A DNA stretch of 64,000 nucleotides from Aminipila sp963524205 (GCA_963524205.1 CAURED010000015.1:1-64000); one strand, 5' to 3'; counted from the first letter of the stretch, positions 24,451 through 34,084 are shown. A program made the numbers and translations. The notes: generated by a model not told the origin, from the sequence alone.

Positions 24451-25833
24451 CTAAACACGTGCATTTATATTTTTTCCTTGAATTACGTTTAATTCATTCA
24501 TCTTTTTTATCTCACGATATATAAAAATTAAAGATATCATTGCAGTAAAAAAATCAGATAATGGAACAGATACAAAAACACCAGTGACTTTAAGAAATAT
24601 TGGGATGATTAACATTAATGGTATTAAAAATAGAAATGGTTTCATTATTGATAAAAATAATGCAGGCTTAGGTTTGCCAATATATTGAAAAAAACTTGCA
24701 GCAATTACTTGAACACCTACTAAAGGACTCATAAGTATGAGTACTCTTAAAATAGGAACCGTCAATGCTATTAATTCATTATCAGATGTAAAAAAACCCG
24801 CTATTTTATTTGTAAAACTAATAATTATAACTAAAAATCCCAATGAAATTATAACTGATGTTAAAATTCCAAGCTTTAAGCTTTGTTTTACTCTATTGAA
24901 TTTTTTAGCACCATAATTAAATCCTATAATAGGCTGGAGAGCTTGTCTAATTCCATACATAGGAACGGTAATAAACCCGAATATACGATTATATATACCA
25001 ATTGCAGAAATATATAAGTCAGATCCTCCATAAAGTCTTAATGAATTATTTAATACTATGGCTAGAATTCCATAAGCCAGTTGAGTCATAAACGTGGATG
25101 CTCCTAAGGAAATCGCTTCCTTTAATAACTTTATATTAATTACTAAATTTTTAACTTTTACTCCTAAAATTTTACTATTAAAACAGATGTATACTAATAA
25201 AAATATGAAACATATGATTTGGGAAATGTCTGTAGCAATGGCAGCTCCTTTTATCCCATATTTAAGTCTTGTAACCAATATGTAATCTAACGGAATATTA
25301 ATTACAGGTCCTATTATCATGCTTATCATAGCAATATTAGCATGTCCTTCTGATTGTAGGATGCTATTAGAAACAATACTAAAAACGAAAAAAACACTGG
25401 AATATAAAGTAATTCTAAAGAATGTTACAGCATAGGGTAGTATAGTTTCCAAGGAACCAAAAATATACAACATAGGTCTGATGAAAGCCAGTCCTATAAC
25501 CATAATTAAAATTCCTAATAAAACAGAGGATGTTAATGCAGTACCCACAGCCTTTTCTGCTCTTAGTTTATTTCCGGCTCCAAGACTTCTGGAAGTTATA
25601 GAAGCAATTCCAACTCCGATCATTTGAGAAAGAGCCAGTATTATTTGTTGAATAGGAAAGACTATAGTTAAAGCTGCAATTCCTAAGCTACCATTAGCCT
25701 GATTACCTATAAAAATTGCATCAATAAGATTATATAATACATTAGCTAAAAATACACTTATGGCAGGAAGAGAAAACTTAACAAGTAATGTTTTGATATT
25801 ACCTTCCAGCATAAAATTTTCAAGTTCAGTCAT
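24451..25833 (-). CDS. MATE-family multidrug/Na+ antiporter
   Basis: 460 residues, about 12 membrane helices in two homologous halves. The first half starts FSLPAISVFLANVLYNLID, then AIFIGNQANGSLGIAALTI. The second has SLGASTFMTQLAYGILAIV and QALQPIIGFNYGAKKF, the typical MATE repeats. It would export cationic drugs or similar with Na+ or H+. The ATG at 25833 follows TGGAGG and is chosen over a longer frame. It is the only gene between rlmCD and relic B, so it forms a single-gene module. Confidence 0.9.
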   Translation of the reverse strand: MTELENFMLEGNIKTLLVKFSLPAISVFLANVLYNLIDAIFIGNQANGSLGIAALTIVFPIQQIILALSQMIGVGIASITSRSLGAGNKLRAEKAVGTALTSSVLLGILIMVIGLAFIRPMLYIFGSLETILPYAVTFFRITLYSSVFFVFSIVSNSILQSEGHANIAMISMIIGPVINIPLDYILVTRLKYGIKGAAIATDISQIICFIFLLVYICFNSKILGVKVKNLVINIKLLKEAISLGASTFMTQLAYGILAIVLNNSLRLYGGSDLYISAIGIYNRIFGFITVPMYGIRQALQPIIGFNYGAKKFNRVKQSLKLGILTSVIISLGFLVIIISFTNKIAGFFTSDNELIALTVPILRVLILMSPLVGVQVIAASFFQYIGKPKPALFLSIMKPFLFLIPLMLIIPIFLKVTGVFVSVPLSDFFTAMISLIFIYREIKKMNELNVIQGKNINARV

Positions 25834-26029
25834 ATTATTACCTCCAAAAAAGTTATATTGAATTATATATTTATAATAGATTGTTAATATATTGTCATAC
25901 AATTTTACATTATATCACAATATTGATGTAAATTCTTCAATTTGTTACCATGTATTTATAAGTAATTATTTGTTTTCCAACAGTCATTTTTATTTTAGTT
26001 CGGTAATGTTATCTTCGGATATAACAATA

Positions 26030-26059
26030 GCCGAGTTTACTTTACACTGTAAACTCGGC
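26030..26059 (-). terminator. Second hairpin downstream of rlmCD
   Basis: An 11-bp perfect stem with loop AGTGTAAA on the minus strand, followed by TATTGTTAT. It is T-rich but broken, so this is a weak or secondary terminator. Confidence 0.45.
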
Positions 26060-26151
26060 CATTAAATCCTATCCTATAATATATTATCGGTTATTATGGG
26101 TAATACATTTCGAGGCATTATAAACAAAAATACCGTATGTCATCTATAAAT

Positions 26152-26170
26152 CCCCCAAATAAATCGGGGG
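26152..26170 (-). terminator. Terminator of rlmCD
   Basis: CCCCC and GGGGG pair around a 9-nt loop, followed on the minus strand by ATTTATAG. It lies 75 nt beyond the rlmCD stop. Confidence 0.5.
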
Positions 26171-26244
26171 CAAAATTTGCACATTTAACCTTCAATTATG
26201 AAGAATTTTCCTTAAAAACCACAACATATTGTGTTCAATTTTTG

Positions 26245-27414
26245 TTATTTCTTATCAAAACCACATTTCGTCATCAGAACCACACACTCCGTATGCTTTG
26301 TCATCGGAAAATTATCGTATGCCTTTACTGATTTAACCTGATATCCATACAATTGCATAAACTGTAGATTTTCAGCTAATGTCTTAGGGTTACAAGAGAT
26401 ATATACAATCTGATTAACCCCATAATCTACAATTTTGCTCAATGCCTTATTCTGAATTCCCATTCTTGGAGGATCAACTACGATTACGTCAGGTTTTTCT
26501 TCTATATGGTCCAATACGTCAAACACATCTCCTGCAAGGAACCGACAGTTTTTCAGCCCATTTAGTTCGGCATTTACTTTAGCAGCTTCTACAGCTTCCT
26601 CTACTAACTCCACTCCGATAGCCATTTTAGCCCTTAATGCTAAAGCTTGAGTAATCGTACCTGTACCACAGAATAAATCATAGACCGTTTTACCTTCAAA
26701 ATTGTCTATTAACCCTAGCGCCTCTGTATATAAACGCTCCACTGCTTCAATATTCGTCTGAAAAAAGGAAAATGCACTCACTTTAAAGTCAAGACCCATT
26801 ATCCTTTCCATATAATAATCACGTCCCCAAAGTATCTTTAATTCATCACAATTAACTGCATCTGAAAGTCCGTCATTTATAGTTCTAAGTACTCCAACCA
26901 GCTCATTATCAAGTTTAAGCCCTTGAATACACTCAACAAAACTCTGCTCATCAAATTCAACCTGAGAAGAAGTAACTATATTTACAAGTAATTCTTTAGT
27001 TCTTTCTCCTTTTCTTATAATCAGGTTTCTCATTAAACCTTCATGGGATTTTTTATGATAGAACTTATATTCATGTTTATTAGAAAATTCTAGAACAGCT
27101 TTCAGTATTACATTAAAATCAGGATCTACAAGCTGGCATTCATCAACTGTAACAATTGACATAAACCGGCCCTTTTGATGCATTCCCAAGGTCATGTCTC
27201 CATCTTTAACCTGATCTCCAAAAGTATATTCCATCTTATTTCTATATGCATACTGTTTTGGGCTACCTTCAATGCCTAAAAACTTTTCACAAACTACATC
27301 TTTTGCATCAAGTAAACGAATGACTTCTTTACCTTTCATTTCCACCTGTTTTTCATAAGGTATACCCTGATGAATGCATCCTCCACAAAATTGGTCGTGC
27401 TTACATATTTCCAT
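26245..27414 (-). CDS. rlmCD: 23S rRNA (uracil-5-)-methyltransferase RlmCD (RumA family)
   Basis: 389 residues. It methylates uracil in 23S rRNA with SAM. The N-terminal cysteines (CKHDQFCGGCIHQ) would hold a 4Fe-4S cluster. The methyltransferase core has YDLFCGTGTITQALA (SAM loop), VIVVDPPRMG, and YISCNPKTLAENL with the catalytic cysteine. It ends TKHTECVVLMTKCGFDKK. The usual TRAM domain is absent, so it is a short form. The 3' end is of special interest because five diverged copies of it lie at 3.08-24.3 kb on the same strand. This fits repeated integration into this gene end. Confidence 0.92.
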   Translation of the reverse strand: MEICKHDQFCGGCIHQGIPYEKQVEMKGKEVIRLLDAKDVVCEKFLGIEGSPKQYAYRNKMEYTFGDQVKDGDMTLGMHQKGRFMSIVTVDECQLVDPDFNVILKAVLEFSNKHEYKFYHKKSHEGLMRNLIIRKGERTKELLVNIVTSSQVEFDEQSFVECIQGLKLDNELVGVLRTINDGLSDAVNCDELKILWGRDYYMERIMGLDFKVSAFSFFQTNIEAVERLYTEALGLIDNFEGKTVYDLFCGTGTITQALALRAKMAIGVELVEEAVEAAKVNAELNGLKNCRFLAGDVFDVLDHIEEKPDVIVVDPPRMGIQNKALSKIVDYGVNQIVYISCNPKTLAENLQFMQLYGYQVKSVKAYDNFPMTKHTECVVLMTKCGFDKK

Positions 27415-27480
27415 AAATCTCTCCTATTTCCTTTAATGATTTATTTAGAATTTGTCACAGTAGACTAGCAAGGCAGGTTC

Positions 27481-28602
27481 TTAGAACCTGCCATACTTCG
27501 TATAAAACTCATTTTTATATTCAAGAAATCTGTCTTCTTCAACAGCTTTTCTTATATTACCCATCATATTTACTAAGAAGTGTAAATTATGGTTAGATAA
27601 AAGCATTGCTGATAACATTTCATCACATTTATATAAATGTCTCAAGTATGCCTTTGAATAATTTCTGCAAGTATAGCAGTCACATTCAGGGTCAAGAGCT
27701 TCAAAATCTCTTTCATACTTTGCATTTTTTATGTTTACTCTTCCATATGAAGTCATAGCCATGCCATGTCTTGCAATTCTTGTTGGAAGGACACAGTCAA
27801 ACATGTCAACCCCACGTTCAACGCCTTCAAACAAATAATCGGGACTTCCAACTCCCATCAAATATCTGGCTTTTTCACTTGGTAAATAGTCAACACAATC
27901 ATCCAGTACATCAAGCATTAATTCTTTAGGTTCTCCTACACTTAATCCGCCTATAGCATAGCCAGGTAAATCCAAATCAACTATCTGCATGGCACTTTCA
28001 TATCTTAAATCCTTATACATACCACCCTGCATAATCCCAAATAAAGATTGTCTCTCCACATCTTTATGGTAATCCTTACATCGTTTTAACCATCTGGAAG
28101 TTCGTTCTAAGGAATTTTTCACATAATCTCGGTCGGCAGGATATGGTGCGCATTCATCAAAGGCCATCATGATATCTGAGCCTAAAGCATTTTGAATCTC
28201 CATTGATTTTTCTGGTGAGAGCATATGTTTAGAGCCATCAATATGGGATCTAAACTCTACCCCTTCTTCTGTAATTTTTCTTAAGTCTCCCAGGCTGAAA
28301 ACTTGGAATCCACCACTATCTGTTAATATGGCTCTGTCCCAATTCATAAATTTATGAAGCCCGCCTGCTTCCTTTACAATTTCATGCCCTGGTCTTAAAT
28401 ATAAATGGTAAGTATTAGATAATATAATCTGCGCTCCCATTTCTTTGACCTGCTCAGGTCTCATAGCCTTTACGGTAGCAGCCGTTCCAACAGGCATAAA
28501 CACAGGAGTCTCAATAGCACCATGAGGTGTATGAACTCTGCCTCTTCTAGCCTTTGTCCGACTGTCTGTCTTTATCAGTTCGTAGGTAACTGCATTTTTC
28601 AT
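27481..28602 (-). CDS. tgt: tRNA-guanine transglycosylase (queuine tRNA-ribosyltransferase)
   Basis: 373 residues, full length. It exchanges guanine 34 of GUN-anticodon tRNAs for preQ1. Visible marks are ILTDSGGFQVFSLG with the catalytic Asp, GGLSVGEPKELM, VLPTRIARHG with the second Asp region, and the zinc site CDCYTCRNYSKAYLRHL. It lies downstream of queA on the same strand, so the two queuosine genes are next to each other. Confidence 0.97.
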   Translation of the reverse strand: MKNAVTYELIKTDSRTKARRGRVHTPHGAIETPVFMPVGTAATVKAMRPEQVKEMGAQIILSNTYHLYLRPGHEIVKEAGGLHKFMNWDRAILTDSGGFQVFSLGDLRKITEEGVEFRSHIDGSKHMLSPEKSMEIQNALGSDIMMAFDECAPYPADRDYVKNSLERTSRWLKRCKDYHKDVERQSLFGIMQGGMYKDLRYESAMQIVDLDLPGYAIGGLSVGEPKELMLDVLDDCVDYLPSEKARYLMGVGSPDYLFEGVERGVDMFDCVLPTRIARHGMAMTSYGRVNIKNAKYERDFEALDPECDCYTCRNYSKAYLRHLYKCDEMLSAMLLSNHNLHFLVNMMGNIRKAVEEDRFLEYKNEFYTKYGRF

Positions 28603-28676
28603 CTATAAAATTCTCCTTTTAACTTACTTTTATGACCTATCCCAATTTGTGAAACAAATTGATGGAAGGTCAGATA

Positions 28677-29741
28677 CTACAAAATCAACATTGCATCACC
28701 GTATGAAAAGAATCTGTATTTTTCTTCTACAGCAGTCTTATATACTTCAAGAATCTTCTCTCTATCATAAAGAGCCGAAATAAGCATTAATAATGTTGAT
28801 TTTGGTAAATGGAAATTTGTAATCAGGCAGTCAATTATTTTAAATTCATAGCCTGGATATATAAAAATTCCAGTATCTCCATGTCCTGACTTAACTTCAT
28901 ATTTTAAGGTAGAATCAGTTAGGCTAGGAATAGCTGCACTTTCCACAGTTCTGCAGGATGTAGTTCCAACGGAAATAATTCTGCCACCTGCTGCTTTAGT
29001 TTCATTTATAATCCTTGCGCTTTCTTCACTTACCTCGTATTCTTCAAAGTGCATTTTATGCTCTTCTATGATTTCACATTTTACTGGCCTAAAAGTTCCG
29101 ATACCTACATGTAAAGTAACATAAGCCAATTTAACACCCATCTCTTTTGCTTTTTCCAGAATTTTATCAGTAAAGTGAAGGCCAGCAGTTGGTGCTGCCA
29201 CAGATCCTTCTTCTTTGCAGTAAACAGTCTGATATCTGTTCTTATCTTCCTCCTCACTGGCTCTTTCAATATAAGGAGGCAATGGCATGCTTCCAAGTTC
29301 TTCAAGCCTTTCAAGGAAAATACCTTCATATTCAAATTTTACATGTCTGGTACCTTCTTCACCATAATCTATTACGGTAGCCTTAAATGTGGCAGTAGCA
29401 CCTTCTCTTGAAAAATCAACTACATCTCCTGGTTTAAGCCGCTTACCTGGTTTAACCATAGTTTCCCACGTATCACCCTCAAGCCTTTTAATAAGAAGAA
29501 ATTCAACTTTAGCACCAGTTCCTTCCTTCGTTCCAAATAATCTGGCAGGCAATACTTTTGAATTATTTAATACCAGACAATCTCCTGGCTTCAAGTATTC
29601 TAAAATATTATAAAAATGTTTATGTTCAACGTCTCCAGTATCCCTATGAACTACCAAAAGCCTTGAATTGTCTCTTTTATCGGCTGGCTTCTGTGCAATT
29701 AACTCCGGAGGTAAATTATAATCAAAATCATTAATATGCAT
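28677..29741 (-). CDS. queA: S-adenosylmethionine:tRNA ribosyltransferase-isomerase
   Basis: 354 residues. It adds the ribose-derived epoxycyclopentane group to preQ1-modified tRNA. The start MHINDFDYNLPPELIAQKPA is diagnostic, as are LVLNNSKVLPARLFGTK, VAAPTAGLHFT and the end FFSYGDAMLIL. GGAG lies before the ATG. It comes just upstream of tgt, which supplies its substrate tRNA. Confidence 0.97.
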   Translation of the reverse strand: MHINDFDYNLPPELIAQKPADKRDNSRLLVVHRDTGDVEHKHFYNILEYLKPGDCLVLNNSKVLPARLFGTKEGTGAKVEFLLIKRLEGDTWETMVKPGKRLKPGDVVDFSREGATATFKATVIDYGEEGTRHVKFEYEGIFLERLEELGSMPLPPYIERASEEEDKNRYQTVYCKEEGSVAAPTAGLHFTDKILEKAKEMGVKLAYVTLHVGIGTFRPVKCEIIEEHKMHFEEYEVSEESARIINETKAAGGRIISVGTTSCRTVESAAIPSLTDSTLKYEVKSGHGDTGIFIYPGYEFKIIDCLITNFHLPKSTLLMLISALYDREKILEVYKTAVEEKYRFFSYGDAMLIL

Positions 29742-29766
29742 TAATCCTATAACTCCATTCTATTAT

Positions 29767-31200
29767 CTAATCAATTGTAATATCCGTATAATAATACTTT
29801 AATATGTCCATATATGTAAAGCCTTTTTTGGCCATTTCTACAGCACTATCCTGAGGCATACCGATGCCATGTCCATAACCAAGCCCTGTAAATGTTACAT
29901 TACCACCACTCACACTCTCTAATGCGTTGGATATCTGATTACCACCTGTAGTCTGATTCATATCAGCAACTGACTTCGTATCTTTACCATTATGAGCATA
30001 CATACTATTTGTTGAAATCTGACTTGTAGAACCACTTTTATTGATTACATACACTGTTTCAGGTAACGCTGTTGCACTATTCAATGATTTAGAAACTACA
30101 TAAGCCTTTGACGAATTATCCACCGTAGGCTGGGTGCTTCCATTTTCATTTAAAAAGAACCTATTTGATTTAATAACGGTAGCCCCTAAAACACTTCTTA
30201 TTTTTTCTTTCTGTAATGTGGCAACACCACCTGTCCCTGTAAATTGAATGGTATCCACAGCCCCTGACTGATTCCTCTTTATTATGGAAACATTAGTAAC
30301 CGTTCCTACATTATTACCTGCAGCAGATAACTTACTTGCTAACTCAGGAAATGTAAAAGACTGGCTCCAAGGGTATGAAGGTGAATATTCATCTTTAACT
30401 GCTTTTAAGTATCCTAAACTACTTCCCCATACATCTTGAACATCCTGAGTATAACCGCCACTATTTTTAAAGAAAAATGCAGCTACAGTTTTACCTTCAT
30501 AATTTATAGTCTCTCCCTTAGTTTGATCTACAGCTGTGGTGGTCTCTGGATATTCATCATTATATCCCTTATAAACTTGACAATGCGTTGATGTACAAAG
30601 GTCAAAACCATATGAGTTATGAGTCCCAAGTTTACAGACTGCAAAGCTCCTTGCCGCAACAGCCTGAGCCTTTAATGCTTCTATTGGGAAGGATTTACTT
30701 AATTCTCCGTTTATGACACCATATAAATATTGTTCCATCGGTAAAAAGTTGATAATTGTCAAACTGCCTGAAGAAACATTAAACATGATTCCGCCTCTAT
30801 ATTTACTATTTCCAAAAGTCAAAGTACCACCATTTTCATAGTTATAAGGCATAATACAATTTGCGTTTTGAAAACCTGTGTTCAATGCAATCGTTTCACC
30901 AGAGTTTTTTGTACCAATTAATTGTATGCTGCCAGATTGAAGACTAATGGTTACTTTATTTACATCCTGGAAAGCCGCCAGTTCAGTAAATCCATTATTA
31001 TCTCCCGTACCTAATTTCACACCATTATCAAATGTTACATCATATTGGCTGGCACTTGTACTTCCATACTTTAAACCAATCTTAATATATTCCGGTATAG
31101 AATCTGCTCTGGCATAATCTAAATCTAAACTAATACATGCTGTCATTATTATTACCATTACGACAATTGTTGACAAAATATTTTTTACCGTAACCCTCAT
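29767..31200 (-). CDS. SpoIID/LytB-domain protein
   Basis: 477 residues. An N-terminal signal/anchor (ILSTIVVMVIIMTACISLDL) directs export. The SpoIID domain contains FLPMEQYLYGVINGELSKSF, then PIEALKAQAVAARSFAVCKL and the late GYGHGIGMPQDSAVEMAKKG motif. SpoIID-type proteins are lytic transglycosylases acting on peptidoglycan during spore engulfment or at division. In clostridia a spoIID-like gene beside ruvB and queA is common. The gene starts 18 nt after ruvB. Confidence 0.93.
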   Translation of the reverse strand: MRVTVKNILSTIVVMVIIMTACISLDLDYARADSIPEYIKIGLKYGSTSASQYDVTFDNGVKLGTGDNNGFTELAAFQDVNKVTISLQSGSIQLIGTKNSGETIALNTGFQNANCIMPYNYENGGTLTFGNSKYRGGIMFNVSSGSLTIINFLPMEQYLYGVINGELSKSFPIEALKAQAVAARSFAVCKLGTHNSYGFDLCTSTHCQVYKGYNDEYPETTTAVDQTKGETINYEGKTVAAFFFKNSGGYTQDVQDVWGSSLGYLKAVKDEYSPSYPWSQSFTFPELASKLSAAGNNVGTVTNVSIIKRNQSGAVDTIQFTGTGGVATLQKEKIRSVLGATVIKSNRFFLNENGSTQPTVDNSSKAYVVSKSLNSATALPETVYVINKSGSTSQISTNSMYAHNGKDTKSVADMNQTTGGNQISNALESVSGGNVTFTGLGYGHGIGMPQDSAVEMAKKGFTYMDILKYYYTDITID

Positions 31201-31218
31201 ATCTGCTCCTTATTTTTA

Positions 31219-32235
31219 TTAATCTGGTAAATTAATTCCTAAATGCTTATATGCTTGTTCTGAAACCATTCTTCCTTTTTGTGTTCTGTGTAAAAATCCT
31301 GCTTGTATTAAATATGGCTCATATACATCTTCAATAGTTACTCTGTCTTCACCAATGGAAGCTGCAATAGTATCTATACCTACAGGTCCACCTTTAAATC
31401 TCTCAATAATCATTCTGAGTATTTCCCTGTCCAGTGTTTCTAAGCCATATTCATCAACACCAAGTGATCTTAAAGTTTCGTTGGTTATTTCCAAGTCAAT
31501 AATTCCGCTGCCTTTCACCTGGCTGAAATCTCTTACTCTTTTAAGAATCCGATTGGCAACTCTTGGTGTTCCCCTAGATCTCCTGGCCATAGCCTCAAGG
31601 GACTCATCATCTACTTCAATGTTTAAAAGTCCTGCTGACCTCTTAATAATTAATTTTAATTCATCAATAGTATAAAGTTCAAATTTACTGACTACACCAA
31701 ATCGGTCCCTAAGAGGTGCGGACAAGCTGCCAGCTCTAGTAGTTGCCCCTATTAAAGTAAACTTAGCCAAGTCCAGTCTAATAGATCTTGCTGATGGTCC
31801 CTTTCCTATGATTATATCTAATGCATAGTCCTCCATTGCCGAATATAATACTTCTTCTACCGATCTATTCAGCCTGTGTATTTCATCTATAAAAAGAACA
31901 TCATTTTCATTTAAGTTAGTAAGTATAGCTGCTAAATCTCCTGCTCTTTCTATTGCTGGTCCTGAAGTTATTCTTAAATCTACACCAAGCTCATTAGCAA
32001 TAATTCCTGCTAGCGTAGTCTTACCTAAACCAGGCGGTCCATAAAACAATACATGATCTAAAGGTTCATTTCGCATTTGCGCAGCTTCAATAAATACTTT
32101 TAGATTTTCTGTTGCTGTTTTCTGACCTATATAATCATCTAATTTTTTTGGTCTTAAAGTGAGCTCTACCCCTTCATCATCACTATTTTGATTGGTCGAA
32201 GTGACACGCTCATCATATTCCATAAAATCCATCAT
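31219..32235 (-). CDS. ruvB: Holliday junction branch-migration ATPase RuvB
   Basis: 338 residues. AAA+ motor of the RuvAB complex. Walker A is FYGPPGLGKTT, Walker B is VLFIDEIHRLNR, sensor 1 is LIGATTRAG, and the arginine-finger region is LRDRFGVV. The C-terminal winged helix has GLETLDREILRMI and RTQKGRMVSEQAYKHLG. It is 18 nt downstream of ruvA in the ruvC-ruvA-ruvB order. Confidence 0.98.
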   Translation of the reverse strand: MMDFMEYDERVTSTNQNSDDEGVELTLRPKKLDDYIGQKTATENLKVFIEAAQMRNEPLDHVLFYGPPGLGKTTLAGIIANELGVDLRITSGPAIERAGDLAAILTNLNENDVLFIDEIHRLNRSVEEVLYSAMEDYALDIIIGKGPSARSIRLDLAKFTLIGATTRAGSLSAPLRDRFGVVSKFELYTIDELKLIIKRSAGLLNIEVDDESLEAMARRSRGTPRVANRILKRVRDFSQVKGSGIIDLEITNETLRSLGVDEYGLETLDREILRMIIERFKGGPVGIDTIAASIGEDRVTIEDVYEPYLIQAGFLHRTQKGRMVSEQAYKHLGINLPD

Positions 32236-32253
32236 AAATGCTCCCGTTTTATT

Positions 32254-32850
32254 TTAGCATAATCTCTTTAATGCTCTCTTTAGATAATCTTCAACAGTCA
32301 AGTCATTTTCCTCTATTGCTGCTAGTGCTTCGACTGCTTCTCCTTTACTATACCCCAGTGCTATCAATGCATTAACTGCTTCTCCCTTTTCATTTATATT
32401 CGCACTTGTAATATCTGAAGCTGAAACACCGCCAGTTATTGCATCCGTAGCATCCAGCTTGTCTTTCAATTCAAGAACAATCCGTTGAGCAGTTTTTTTA
32501 CCTATGCCATTGGCTTTTGTTAGTGCTGCCGCATCCTCAAATACAATAGCCTTTTGAAGTTCCATAACTGGTAATGTGGATAAAATAGATAAGGCAGCCT
32601 TAGCTCCTACACCATTTACAGTCATAAGCTTTCTAAATAACTGTAGACTTTCCTTATCTGCGAACCCATAAATACTTATATCATCTTCTCTAACAATCAT
32701 AGCTGTAAAAACCATTACCTGCTGGCCTTCTTTTGCCAAATATACAGAAGAATTGTCTGGAACATAAACTTCATATCCCAGGCCACCTGTTTCTATAACA
32801 ACACCGCCAGCAAAATGCATAGCTAATATTCCCTTTATAAAATGAAGCAT
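32254..32850 (-). CDS. ruvA: Holliday junction-binding protein RuvA
   Basis: 198 residues. The N-terminal OB fold is MLHFIKGILAMHFAGGVVIE. Helix-hairpin-helix motifs are VNGVGAKAALSIL and ANGIGKKTAQRIVLELKD. The C-terminal RuvB-binding domain has EAVNALIALGYSKGEAVEAL. It targets RuvB to four-way junctions. Confidence 0.98.
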   Translation of the reverse strand: MLHFIKGILAMHFAGGVVIETGGLGYEVYVPDNSSVYLAKEGQQVMVFTAMIVREDDISIYGFADKESLQLFRKLMTVNGVGAKAALSILSTLPVMELQKAIVFEDAAALTKANGIGKKTAQRIVLELKDKLDATDAITGGVSASDITSANINEKGEAVNALIALGYSKGEAVEALAAIEENDLTVEDYLKRALKRLC

Positions 32851-32881
32851 ATTGCCCTCCTTATAATCTATACAATTTGTA

Positions 32882-33388
32882 TTATCGTAACTTCATAGCT
32901 TTTGACAGTCTTTTATTTGAATTAGACGAATGTCCATGGCATATGGCTGCTGCCAAAGCATCTGCAGTATCGTCAGGCTTTGGTACTTCTTTAAGATTAA
33001 GAATAGTCTTAACCATATTTTGTACTTGTTTTTTTTCTGCTCTTCCATATCCTACAAGAGCCTGCTTTATCTGTAACGGTGTATATTCCGCTATTTCCAT
33101 ACCTGAATTAACGCAAGCGAGTATAGCCACCCCTCTAGCCTGTCCTACCATAATAGCTGTTTTAGTATTTGTATTAAAAAACAGTTCTTCAATTGAAGCT
33201 ACTTCAGGTTCATATTCTGCAATTATTTCTGTTAGTGAACTATATAAACATTTCAATCTGTCTGGCATATCCATAGAAGCTTCTGTTGTTACAGCTCCGT
33301 ATCCACAGACTTCAAAATGATTTCCCTTCATTTCAACTATACCATACCCAAGAATTGCATAACCTGGGTCTATACCTAATATTCTCAT
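32882..33388 (-). CDS. ruvC: Holliday junction resolvase RuvC
   Basis: 168 residues. MRILGIDPGYAILGYGIVE carries the first catalytic Asp. Glu is in EPEVASIEELFFN, and the C-terminal acidic pair is in PDDTADALAAAICH. It cuts junctions after RuvAB migration. It is the first gene of the ruvCAB-spoIID-queA-tgt block. Confidence 0.98.
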   Translation of the reverse strand: MRILGIDPGYAILGYGIVEMKGNHFEVCGYGAVTTEASMDMPDRLKCLYSSLTEIIAEYEPEVASIEELFFNTNTKTAIMVGQARGVAILACVNSGMEIAEYTPLQIKQALVGYGRAEKKQVQNMVKTILNLKEVPKPDDTADALAAAICHGHSSNSNKRLSKAMKLR

Positions 33389-33519
33389 AAATTCTCCATA
33401 ATTATAATATTATACCACAAATTTCTTCTAATCTAAATCTTATTATTTCTTCCATTTTATCACACAAACACATGTTTGTCTACCTGTGCATATACATATG
33501 CTTTACTGTATAAAAGTTC

Positions 33520-33620
33520 TTATGGTTTTGAAGTTATTGCATAAATAATAATTGTTGTTGAATATCTCTGAATAATTATGTTATTATATACATGTAATGT
33601 ATTTTTATTTTAAAAGATAC
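33520..33620 (+). promoter_or_regulatory. argR promoter region with possible ARG boxes
   Basis: AT-rich sequence before argR contains TGAATAATTATG and GCATAAATAATAATTG, which resemble halves of the ArgR operator (TGAATAAAAAT-type). ArgR genes are often autoregulated. The match is loose. Confidence 0.3.
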
Positions 33621-33634
33621 GCGGAGGTAAAGAT

Positions 33635-34084
33635 ATGCGTTATTCAAGGCAAAACAAAATTCTTGAAATTATCAATAATTATGAAGTAGAAACACAAGAA
33701 AAGCTTGCTTTCTTATTAAAAGAAAGTGGTTATGATGTTACTCAGGCCACAATTTCAAGAGATATTAAAGAACTTCAGTTAATTAAGGTTTTATCCAATA
33801 CTGGAAAATATAAGTATGCTTTAGGTAACTCCATAGAAACACCCATTTCTGACAGATTTATAAAAATCTTTAAAGAAACAATTAGAAGTGTAGTCCCATC
33901 TTACAACCTTATTGTAGTAAAAACTTTATCTGGTTGTGCAAATGCTGCTGGAGAGGCTATTGATTCATTAAACTTCCCTCATGTTGTAGGTTCTATTGCC
34001 GGAGACAATACCCTTATGATTATAGTGGATGAATTAGAAAATGTGCCTATTCTTGTAGGAAAGTTTAACGATTTATTGCAATAA
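33635..34084 (+). CDS. argR: Arginine repressor ArgR
   Basis: 149 residues. The N-terminal winged helix has RQNKILEIINNYEVETQEKL, then ATISRDIKELQLIKV. The C-terminal hexamer/arginine domain has VKTLSGCANAAGEAIDSL and SIAGDNTLMIIVDE. It represses arginine synthesis and activates catabolism. GGAGG lies before the ATG. recN follows after 23 nt, a conserved pairing in Firmicutes. Confidence 0.97.
   Translation: MRYSRQNKILEIINNYEVETQEKLAFLLKESGYDVTQATISRDIKELQLIKVLSNTGKYKYALGNSIETPISDRFIKIFKETIRSVVPSYNLIVVKTLSGCANAAGEAIDSLNFPHVVGSIAGDNTLMIIVDELENVPILVGKFNDLLQ

Larger units (their letters stand above)
25903..26244. other. Intergenic region between rlmCD and the MATE gene, with two hairpins
   Basis: No gene is seen. 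An 11-bp stem GCCGAGTTTAC / GTAAACTCGGC is at 26030-26059, and a CCCCC/GGGGG hairpin is at 26152-26170. The MATE promoter should lie at about 25840-25950. Confidence 0.5.
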
